A stretch of 12,184 nt of DNA from Larix sibirica (lineage: Eukaryota > Streptophyta > Pinopsida > Pinales > Pinaceae), in NCBI GenBank assembly GCA_004151065.3, contig NWUY0300056513.1:1-12184 (forward strand), given 5' to 3'. Under the pieces are notes generated by a model, which was not told where the DNA came from, ran no database searches, and worked only from the letters and a program-made list of their open reading frames with translations. Below, piece by piece: positions 1-7,340 of the stretch (position 1 is its first letter; the number at the start of each line of letters is the position of its first letter). The translations under genes were made by a program, and so were the position numbers.

Positions 1-63
1 CATATTGAATTAAATGATGAAAAACTAACAAGACCACCAAGGATAAGAAGGTTTTCAAGGTTA

Positions 64-395
64 CCAAACCACTCTTCTCTTTACTAAAGATTCTAAGACA
101 CCAATGAATAAATTCACTACTGGTTTTATATTCAATCTCTCAGCTAATATAACTCCTGGAATTCATTCCCTTTCCCCATACAACATAGGAAGACGTTTTT
201 TATCTACTCTTTAGTTCATCAAGTATACCGTTCCTCATTTTGGTCTTTAGTATGGCCAATATGAGCCCAAGTTGCTACTTGTACATCCAGATTTTCTTCC
301 CGACCTGTTGTGGCTTCTTGGATAGAAATTTCATGGTTCTTTGGACAACCTAGAAAAACACCAACACTCAAAAATTTGGAATGATATTCTGCTAC
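64..395 (-). pseudogene. Possible decayed coding fragment, family unknown
   Basis: On the minus strand, 395 to 222 reads 58 codons without a stop, with a balanced amino-acid mix (for example GVFLGCPKNHEISIQEA and ATWAHIGHTKDQNEE). This differs from the Lys/Asn/Ile-heavy translations of the surrounding AT-rich DNA. Two stops follow. After a frame change, 210 to 64 reads on with one stop at 163-165 and contains IPGVILAERLNIKPVV. I cannot assign a family. The fragment lies outside the LINE, on the same strand. It could be part of a retroelement polyprotein or a dead host exon. It could also be chance, since 58 open codons is not rare in 12 kb searched in six frames. Confidence 0.28.
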
Positions 396-941
396 TCACC
401 AATGGTGTCTATTGTCACACAATAGTCATTAATTCCTCTCTTCATGGATCATACATCAACTGAAATAAGCTTTTCTTTCTCAAAACCTCTATTTTCTTTT
501 CTACAAGCTCTCATATCCCAATTCGATTTTGCATGCATGAATTGAGTGAATGGGTTAGAGGGAGGAATGATTCCTCCAATAATTTTTTGGTCTCCTAAAG
601 ATAGGTGGTAGTTACTGCAAAATATGAGTTATATAATTTATGATAGGATTACTAATTTCCCACATTCATTTTCCCCCTTTTATTTAACTAAGCTCCCAAT
701 TTGATTTAGAATAAAGTCAAGGATAAATGGAAATAGGACAAAAAAAATGATGGTCATGGATAAGGTAAGGAATCATAATAAATCCTTGGTCATTTCCCAT
801 CTTAGACCCCTTTCCTTTTCCCTTTAATAGACTCATTTCCCCATCGATGTCCTCCCCCAATTAACCTTGAAACCTTTTATTTAATTAAAAAATATTCATG
901 TTATAAGTTTTTTTCCAAAATTGCATGATAAGTCTAAATAA

Positions 942-945
<4 letters not shown>

Positions 946-974
<29 letters not shown>
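946..974. repeat. (AT)n dinucleotide microsatellite
   Basis: An uninterrupted alternating A/T run of 29 bases, about 14.5 AT units. It lies in the AT-rich flank about 200 bp from the 3' end of the LINE. Such runs are common in plant intergenic DNA and are usually polymorphic in length. Confidence 0.95.
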
Positions 975-978
<4 letters not shown>

Positions 979-1164
979 AATTCATATGTCAAAATATGGG
1001 TACATTTTTAGTGTCACTATGATTTATTTTTTCCACCGAAAAAAATCACATTCCCTTTGTATTAAGAAAACACATTTTACATAGCCCATATATGGACCGC
1101 TTCATATATTCAGTTCTATGGCTATTTACCATAATAAGTGAAGAGTATTTGATTCTCTTCATTA

Positions 1165-1295
1165 CATGTTGTTTATGGTAAAAAATATGAATACATTCTA
1201 TTCATCATCAAAAAGTTTAAATTGATAGATAGATCATTATGTCCCCTCTGTTCTAAAATTGTTACAATCAAGATGGAGTAGATTTTAGCCCAGAT
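1165..1295 (-). other. LINE 3' UTR and probable degraded tail
   Basis: The sequence between the ORF2 stop (1296-1298) and the inferred 3' end. Read on the minus strand it contains TTTTTGATGATGAATAGAAT and then ATTTTTTACC. Plant LINE 3' ends often carry a short AT-rich segment of this kind just before the tail. After it only a mixed A-rich stretch (ATAAACAAC) remains, so the poly(A) tail is eroded or the true end lies slightly elsewhere. Confidence 0.5.
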
Positions 1296-1389
1296 TTAAT
1301 ATGGAATTAGTCCCAGATCATCCTCCATGATGTTGTCATTGGTGCACTCCCATTTATTCCACATGTCATTTCCAAATATAATCCCAATT

Positions 1390-1770
1390 TTAGATAATTG
1401 GTCCTCTATAAGGTTCCTCTCTCAATACACATGCTGAAAGGAGATATAGTGGAATAATTTTGCAATTCTTTCCACATCCTCAAATAAGGAATCTATATGG
1501 ATATTACTAGGTCTCCATAAATGTTTCATCCAATTAATAACTAGGAGAGAGTTACCAATTACCTGAATGCACCAAATTCCAATCAAGAAAATGCGCCAGA
1601 TTCCAATCAAGAAATCCAATAATAAAGAGAACTTGATAGCCAACAACTCTACTTGGTTGTTTGTGCAGGGTCCTATAGAATATGCAAACTTGGTCCATCT
1701 ATGAGCTGTTTTGAAGATAATCCCAACCGCTCCGCCTTTTGGTGGGACACCTTGAGGCACCATCAAAGAA
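1390..1770 (-). other. ORF2 C-terminal RNase H domain relic
   Basis: An RNase H like that of plant L1 LINEs. FFDGAS with the first catalytic Asp (1762-1764) lies in one frame. Just after it the frame changes, and QGVPPKGGAVGIIF, then CTNNQVELLAI with the catalytic Glu (1647-1649), follow in the main ORF2 frame. The third acidic position is altered: relatives have GDS, here GNS (Asn codon at 1551-1553). The last motif reads HVY-stop-ERNLIEDQLSK. Its stop at 1422-1424 stands where relatives have Arg, and the final Asp (1401-1403) is kept. A 24-bp tandem duplication (1566-1613) lengthens the helix between Glu and GNS. Confidence 0.87.
1566..1613. repeat. 24-bp in-frame tandem duplication in RNase H
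   Basis: Two adjacent 24-base copies, 1566-1589 and 1590-1613, differ at two positions, both A/G. On the minus strand they encode FLIGIWCI and FLIGIWRI. Eight codons are added to the RNase H region without changing the frame. Relatives do not usually carry this repeat, so I infer a slippage event in this copy or its close parent. Confidence 0.9.
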
Positions 1771-2039
1771 GCACCATGGAAAATACTCATCAACGTCTTC
1801 AATGGTAATAACTCTTGGAGTGGGAACATATGCTTTATGTTGAATGCAAGCAGTGGTAGCAAGGAACTTGAATGCAAATATCATAGGCAGGATATGTTTA
1901 TCCTCGAAGATAGCCAAATTCCGAGCGATCCAAGTTGACCAGAGAATGAAAAAAGGAAGAGCTTGATAATCCTGTGCGAGAGGATACTCAAACCAAGAAC
2001 GTAGGGTTTTCGATATATTCTCTCCATCCCAGGCATGAT

Positions 2040-2270
2040 GGATCCCTTTGATAAGAAACATGGAGTTCCAAATCCCTTGACTGTAAGAGCAAGAAATGAA
2101 CAGATGTTCTATCATCTCTTCAAAACATTTGTAGAGAGCACAATGACTAGGCCCTTCGTAAATTTTATGTTGTAAGTAGGCCCAAACAAGAATTATATTC
2201 GTGAGAGAAATACATACAAAAAGGTTAATATTCAATGGACAAGGAGTCTTCCAAGTAACTGAAATCACCA
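2040..2270 (-). other. ORF2 zf-RVT finger region, one Cys lost
   Basis: The zinc-binding region between RT and RNase H in plant LINEs and LINE-derived genes. After a frame change near 2270 the sequence reads VTWKTPCPLNINLFVC, then GPSHCALYKCFEEMIEHLF, then ISCSYSQGIW. Relatives have a C-x2-C pair followed by H-L-F and x2-C. Here the second Cys of the first pair is Tyr, codon TAC at 2131-2133, which fits one G-to-A change from TGC. Confidence 0.8.
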
Positions 2271-3159
2271 TTCCTAAGCTGGAAGGTTATGATCCACACA
2301 TAAAACCTCATAACCTATCTTGGGAGTGTATATACCTCCTTCCTTGTTCAAGGACCAGATAATGTCATCATATCTATTGTTCAGACTGATAGAGTTTTTG
2401 TGAAGGCTCTTTATGAAAGAGGCCCATAGATGATAATCCATTTCGTTGAAACTGATATGCAGAGTGTCGATCCATCCCTATTTCTGAATGGACGATTAGG
2501 TCGGGTCTTTAACCTGTGCCAGAAAAAATTATTCCATTTCTTGTAGGTGGTCTATCATATGTGGAGGAAGCCTATATTCCTCATTGCAACCGATCCATGG
2601 ATCTATCCCCAAGTGAACGGATGCTCCATTCCCTATATTCCATCGTATCCCATCGGCCACTATGTCAAAGGAATCAAGGGAATCATGCCACATTGTAGAT
2701 ATGTTCCCGCAACTGAACGACCGGCTCCTGAACCAACCTTCAATGGATAGAGGGATAATAGACTTTTTGTGTATTACCATACTTCATAAGTTACAGTACT
2801 TAAGGATGCACCATATGCTTTTGGAAGCTAAAGTAGTCACAAAGTGAATCAAGTGTTTGATACCCCATCCTCCCCGTTGTTTAGGTGGGGTAAGTCAATC
2901 ACAGGCGATCCAATGGAAATATTTTGAGCTTTCATATTTCTTCCAGATAAAATGAATTCAAATTTTCCGGATAGAGTTTAAAAAAGAGGTTGGAATATGT
3001 GCGATAGTCAACCAATAGACTAAAAGATCCTCTAGGATAGAGTTGATCAAAACAATCCTACCACCTTTGGAAAACCAAATGTTGCACCAAAGATGTGTTT
3101 TCCTTTCAATTATTCCCACCATCCAATTCCAATCCTTGATTCCATAGTCATTTGGTTTG

Positions 3160-4140
3160 ATGGAGAAGCCTAGATATGGGAGACCCGACTCTATGTTAAT
3201 CCACTTATTAGGAAAGTACTGTTGAATCCAAAAAGAAATCTCTTCATCCATGTTCATCAAAGAAAGAGAGGATTTGAGAGTATTAATAGTCATACCGGTG
3301 GCCTACTCAAATCTATCTAGAATCCTTTTTATAGATAGGTTGTCCCTTTTGGATTTTTTTGCAAAGATCATAATATCATCTACAAACAACATGCGATTCA
3401 CACTTAAGTTAGGTGTAAACTTGAAACCATACAAAGTACCTAAGGTCTTTTCCTGGTGAATAGAGTTGCTCAATCCTTCCACCACGAGAAGGAACAATAA
3501 AGGTGCTATGGGACAACCTTGGCGTAATCCTCGCTCTAGTTGGAAAAAATTCGATGTCGAAGCATTAACTAATACTTTGAAGGAGAGTGATTGAACCTAA
3601 GACATAATCCATTTGACCACCGCCAATGGAAACCCAACCTGAATAAGAATCAATCTCAAATAGGTCCAGTTAACTTGGTCGTAAGCCTGCTGAAGATCAA
3701 TTTTGAAGATGGTGGTCAGAGATTTTTTGATCATATTGGAAGAATGTAGGACTTCTTGGGCCGTATCGATAGCATTGTGTATGAGCCTACCTTTAAGGAT
3801 GTCATGCTACTCCTGTGAAATGCCTTCCTAGAGGATACCCTTGATCTCATTTTCCATCACCTTTGCAGTCATCTTATATATATTGTTGCATAGGGAAATA
3901 GGTCGATAGTATACAAAGATCACCCCTTAATCTTTTTTTGGTATTAGGGTGATAAATGTTGAGTTGAACGCTGCTAAAATCCTCCCATTCTGTCTCGATT
4001 CCTCAATAACTGCTAAAATATTATTTTCGAATAGATCCATAAAGGCTTCAAACAATTCAATGCCCCACCATCCGTCGGGTCCATGGATTTTATCAGGTTC
4101 CATGGGATTAATGACACTTCTGAGCTCCTCAATAGAAATA
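3160..4140 (-). other. ORF2 reverse transcriptase domain relic
   Basis: An RVT_1-type domain of L1 LINEs. Motifs in order: MEPDKIHGPDG (relatives K-A-P-G-P-D-G), FITLIPKKD-stop, YRPISLCN, LKGRLIHNAIDTAQE, FKIDLQQAYDQVNW with the first catalytic Asp at 3696-3698, RGLRQGCPIAPLLF, and the polymerase motif FVDD at 3375-3386 with both Asp present. TGMTIN and LPYLGFSIKP follow. FVDD is a usual variant of YxDD in plant L1 elements. Stops lie at 3927-3929, 3828-3830, 3807-3809, 3597-3599 and 3303-3305. The frame never shifts across the domain, so decay here was mostly by substitution. Confidence 0.93.
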
Positions 4141-4779
4141 GGAAGTTGTAACCGCTATGCCTCTTCTTCATTAACCATGACTGGGTAATCCTAATCCAAG
4201 CTCATCATCTGTAGAAGGGGAATTTTTTGTTCTTATGCATAGATCTTCTTAAAATTTCTGACCCCCAAATAAGCGAGATCTTGGAATCCCAAATAAGTAG
4301 AACCTTGGTCATATTTGAGAGTCCAGATAGAGTTAGTTTTCTTCTGATGTTGAATATACTTATGGAAGAATTTAGTGTTTTTGTTTCCCTTCTGTATCCA
4401 TAAAGCTCTTCTTTGTAGTCTAATCGAGGCCTCTTCATCCAATAGAATAGCCTTCTTATGACTTTCCAATAGACTGATCTCCTATTTTTGTGATCCTGTA
4501 ATAAAACCCGTCGAGAAATGATCATGAAAAGCTTCCAGTTTAGCTTCAATATCACTCAGCTCTTTAGTCATAGCAAGTCTTTTAGATTCTATCCATGTAA
4601 TTTCCAACCGCTTGATCTTTTTGAGGTTGTTATTAAATTGGATTGCTGCAGATATTCCCAAGTTTGAATCAAAAGGGGGCCATTCCTTGTCAATCATATC
4701 AGTGAATTCCATTTCCTTAAGCCAACGAATATCGAACTTGAAGGGGCTTTGAGGTTTCTTGATATTCTGACTTAATTCC

Positions 4780-5468
4780 AATAATATAGGGTGATGATCG
4801 GAATCACTTCCTACTCCAACCGATTTCTGAATAGAGGTTGTCGATTGCAGGGTTCCCTCATTGATAAGGAAATGATTAAGGCATTTAGTAATATAGGCAT
4901 CCCTGGATCTCATATTATGCCAAGTTGGAATTAATTGAACAGGTGGGATATCCAATAAGGAATGTGAGACAAGCATGTTGATGAAGAATTCTGATAAAGG
5001 GTCTTTATGGGCTTGAAGGCCTTAGATCTCTACATCCCCCAAAGTAGAATTCATGTCACTGCCAGTTATGAGTCTGTCCACCTCAAGTAGGATTAATGCA
5101 AGTAATCGATCCCAGAAAGCTTCTCGATGTTGATAAGGTCCATATCTATTAACAAGGGTATATACCAGCCCAGTTTCTTGAGAAGATAAAAAATCTACTA
5201 GCACCGACTAAATACCCCAACTGCTAGTTAATAGAAAATGAGAAGATATCCATCTTGTGATCAGGGAACCATAACGAACTACCACGTCAGTGCAAATAAA
5301 GGACTAGCCCGAAAAAATCCTTTTTAGGTCATCCAAAATCAGTTCACCAACTGCCAAAATTTCTTGAATCATAATAATATGTGGCTGATAGACTTCCACC
5401 AGCCACCGTAGGGCTAATTTTTTTGTGGGTATCCCCAATCCTTAAGCATTGAGGGAGAGGATTAACAT
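4780..5468 (-). other. ORF2 APE-type endonuclease domain relic
   Basis: The exonuclease/endonuclease/phosphatase fold that nicks target DNA to prime reverse transcription. Visible motifs in order: SLNA-stop-GLG (relatives have SWNVRGLG), IIMIQE with the catalytic Glu at 5361-5363, NRYGPYQHREAFWDRL, GSDMNSTLG (the GDFN motif, Asp and Asn kept, second Gly now Ser), PTWHN, KCLNHFLI (relatives usually have K-R-L-D-R-F-L) and SDSDHHPI with the catalytic His. Stops interrupt at 5442-5444, 5304-5306, 5208-5210 and 5022-5024. The main catalytic residues are recognisable, but the reading frame is not continuous. Confidence 0.9.
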
Positions 5469-5470
5469 TA
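5466..5470 (-). promoter_or_regulatory. ORF1 stop / ORF2 start overlap (TAATG)
   Basis: On the minus strand, the basic ORF1 tail (GSLRERKPGKRFS) ends in TAA at 5470-5468. The proposed ORF2 ATG occupies 5468-5466, so the two codons share one A. ORF2 therefore lies one base out of phase with ORF1. UAAUG overlaps of this type support termination-reinitiation in the silkworm LINE SART1. Here that role is inferred from position only. Confidence 0.65.
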
Positions 5471-6302
5471 AGAAAACCTCTTCCCGGGTTTTCTTTCTCT
5501 AAGAGACCCTTTCAAGGTTCTATGTCTACCAACACTAATATCCAAATTTACTTTAGCTCTGGCCGAGTCCATAATGGACCTTCTACCTCTAATGTGGGGT
5601 GATGTATGTGAAAGTCATCGGATAGGTCCAAGACGTCGACTGGACTTGATAGTCTTTCCATACTTGGAACATAGATTGTAGCCTCCATAAATATTGAGTT
5701 TGTCCTTTTTAGGAAGGTCCTCCATAAAAAGTGAACCTGATGACCTCTTCTAAATAGAAATCTCGGGAGTATAGTGTACATAAACATCTAGGGTGGCCTG
5801 AGAATTATGTAATTCTGGGAGGGGGGAAAAGATCAAGAAGAAAAAGGGTTTCGACATACTGGGGACAGTAGAAGGTCAGTATTAAAGAAGAACTAGAGAC
5901 TTCCAAAATGGGGGGAGGCTAAACAACTCGGCTAAGTTCCCAAGTAGTTAGGTCGAAAATAGGTGAAAGGCCATCTATCAGGAGAGTAAGAATATGAGCC
6001 TCTGTGGGTAGGGTCAGCGCGATGGGGTCCTGCTCACATGTGGCCACATTTGAAATAGAAACAAGTAGCATACATGACTGAGACAAATGAGATGAAAGCA
6101 CTTATTTAGGATAAGATGATGGTATCAGTCTAGAATTACCCAGTAAAACATCGTCGCGGGCCTTTTCCGGAGAGAAAATCTGCAAAGCCACAGGAGTCAT
6201 GTATTCTGTTTGTGTAGACGTAGCGTGTGAAGCAGGGACTGTTGTTTGCAAAGGTTCTAAAACCACCTTCTTTTGCCAAATTTTAGGAGAGGATACTTCT
6301 TT

Positions 6303-6344
6303 GCACCACTTAGCTAGATGTCCATTTCGATGACAACCATTGTA
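6303..6344 (-). other. ORF1 CCHC zinc knuckle with first Cys lost
   Basis: The segment IPFRYNGCHRNGHLAKWCKE aligns with the plant LINE knuckle C-x2-C-x4-H-x4-C. Cys, His and Cys at positions 2-4 are present. The first ligand is Tyr, codon TAC at 6342-6344, one G-to-A step from TGC. The flanking IPFR and GHLAK residues make the assignment firm. The knuckle as read would probably not hold zinc normally. Confidence 0.88.
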
Positions 6345-6529
6345 GCGAAAGGGGATGCAAAAATAATCAATACATTGGTCCCAAGTGCATCCCCTTAGGG
6401 TGATGTCCGTTTCCTCTGGAAGACCTTCACCAAGGTTGAGCTCAACCAGAACTTCGGTGATAGAAAGGACCCTAGTGTTCATAAATTCCATGTCCACTTA
6501 TAGGAAGGTGCCAATATCATCACCGAGGA

Positions 6530-6850
6530 TCTTAAAGATCTCGGGGTCCAAAGTTCGGGAGGTATCCTTGGGAATTTAACCCATATAGGTTTTTTTTGGA
6601 ACTTTGTTGTGTGCAAGTCGAAGAAAGGTGACCATAGTTTAAGACATAACATTGAAGTTTCCAACTCCCAGATACTCAAAAGAAGACCAGAGGTATCAAC
6701 AAACTTTTCAAAGATCACTCCGAGCCAACCCTGTGTGAGGGAAAAGAGGCGAGGTTCATATCCAATGATAGGAGACTAGTGTCATAAAATCCATAGCTTA
6801 AAGCTAGGAAGACTCAAATGTCGTCCTCAAAATTTTCCTACCAAGGCATG
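6530..6850 (-). other. ORF1 DUF4283-like domain
   Basis: The conserved N-terminal domain of plant LINE ORF1 proteins. Visible in order: HALVGKF, SPIIGYEPRLFSLTQGWLG, VIFEKFVDTSGLLLSIW, LKLWSPFFD and KKPIWVKFPRIPPELWT. Three stops fall near its start (6827-6829, 6782-6784, 6776-6778), one of them in the W-I-x-x-H-W segment where relatives have Trp. The frame changes at its end, near 6535, where the alternative frame continues with KILGDDIGTFL. Confidence 0.82.
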
Positions 6851-7340
6851 GTCCTCCATTGAAATGAATTCATATAACTCAACGTCTTCACCTAGTGCTA
6901 AAAATATTTTACCAATCTTTTTAACAAAATGTTTTTGTCTTCCAGCCACTGAAGAAGGGCCTGAAAGAGTGGGGGAAGTGCTAAAAGAGGCTGGTGGAAT
7001 AGGTCGACTGCCTCCTTCATGCATTGGAAATCCTGAGAGTGGTGAAAGCTGGTCCTTCTGACATGGAGAAGAAGGAAGAACTTGCCCCGAGGACAAAGTA
7101 ATACCCACTTCGGACGTCTGTCTTAAAGAGAGGTACTTCTATTTAGGGCACAAGGCAGGTGTTTCCCGAAGGCTAGAAGGCGTATCCCCCAAGGACAAGA
7201 GTTTTAAATGAGGTGAATTTTTACCAGACGGTTCCAGAAAAGCCACCCTAAAGGGTCCTCATCATGACAACCTCAGTTAATGTAGCCATACCTCGGAGGG
7301 AGCAGATCGAAACAATAACCATAGGGGCACCACCACCATT

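Larger units (their letters stand above)
1..1160. other. AT-rich flank left of the LINE
   Basis: No intact gene is visible here. The stretch lies beyond the 3' end of the LINE and is clearly more AT-rich than the element. It holds the coding-like minus-strand pieces listed separately (64-395), homopolymer runs of A and T, and a dinucleotide microsatellite. From about 430 to 1160 I see only AT-rich sequence with stops in every frame. I infer intergenic plant DNA, possibly containing remnants of older transposons. Confidence 0.6.
1296..5468 (-). pseudogene. LINE ORF2 relic: endonuclease-RT-RNase H polyprotein
   Basis: This encoded the enzyme that nicks the target, copies the LINE RNA by target-primed reverse transcription and removes RNA from the hybrid. 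The proposed start ATG (5468-5466) opens with MLILSLNA-stop-GLG, the usual beginning of an LINE endonuclease. About 1391 codons to the stop at 1296-1298 fit the family length. Domains in order: endonuclease (5468 to about 4780), linker with LLDEEASIRLQRRALW, RT (about 4140-3160), thumb/connection region with YLGFSIKPNDYG and a WKIGDG-like segment, zf-RVT (about 2270-2040), RNase H (about 1770-1390). Most of it stays in one frame. One change near 2270 and a compensating one near 1755 enclose the zf-RVT part. I located about 21 in-frame stops, among them 5442-5444, 5304-5306, 5022-5024, 3927-3929, 3303-3305, 2958-2960 and 1422-1424. Many lie where relatives have Trp, Gln or Arg. Confidence 0.93.
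5468..7289 (-). pseudogene. LINE ORF1 relic: DUF4283 and zinc-knuckle protein
   Basis: This encoded the nucleic-acid-binding partner of ORF2, thought to coat the LINE RNA. ATG at 7289-7287 (MATLTEVV) is a possible start with G at -3 and +4, but it needs a frame change near 7255 to join the body, so the start is unsure. The body shows a Ser/Pro-rich N-terminus (PPASFSTSPTLSGPSS), then ALVGKF-stop-GR, SPIIGYEPRLFSLTQGWLG, LKLWSPFFDLHTTKF and PIWVKFPRIPPELW, the DUF4283 pattern. After a change near 6535, VLVELNLGEGLPEE and the knuckle follow. The variable linker runs to about 5760, then a further change leads into a basic tail (KKDKLNIYGGY, RGRRSIMDSARAKV). Stops lie at 7139-7141, 6827-6829, 6782-6784, 6776-6778, 6498-6500, 6102-6104, 5919-5921, 5805-5807 and 5615-5617. 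About 600 codons is at the long end for the family. Confidence 0.88.
1165..7340 (-). mobile_element. Decayed near full-length plant L1-type LINE
   Basis: A non-LTR retrotransposon read right to left, about 6.2 kb. The domain order is that of plant L1 LINEs: ORF1 (DUF4283-like region, CCHC-like knuckle, basic tail), then ORF2 (APE endonuclease, reverse transcriptase, zf-RVT, RNase H), then a short 3' UTR. The ends are approximate. The 3' end is placed near 1170, after a UTR carrying GATGATGAAT and TTTTTTACC. The 5' end is placed near 7340, where a GC-richer leader gives way to AT-rich DNA. No clean poly(A) tail or target-site duplication survives. About 30 in-frame stops and four or five frame changes mean the copy cannot encode working proteins. 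Having both ORFs makes it less truncated than most LINE relics. Confidence 0.93.

Noticed and set aside
1086-1095. CCATATATGG, a perfect CArG-box (MADS factor) match
   Set aside because: One ten-base AT-rich palindrome in AT-rich DNA is expected by chance, and no gene lies beside it.
2516-2847. Three plus-strand open frames of 60-67 codons
   Set aside because: They are antisense shadows of the ORF2 region before zf-RVT (IRWNIGNGASVHLGIDPWIG on the minus strand).
3250-3459. Plus-strand 69-codon frame
   Set aside because: Antisense to the RT region that carries the FVDD motif.
4205-4555. 116-codon minus-strand frame overlapping ORF2
   Set aside because: It is out of phase with the ORF2 linker (LLDEEASIRLQRRALW), which is clearly the true frame there.
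5548-5787. 79-codon minus-strand frame between the ORF1 body and ORF2
   Set aside because: Another frame over the same bases gives the basic Lys/Arg/Ser-rich ORF1 tail, which runs into the TAATG junction and fits the family better.
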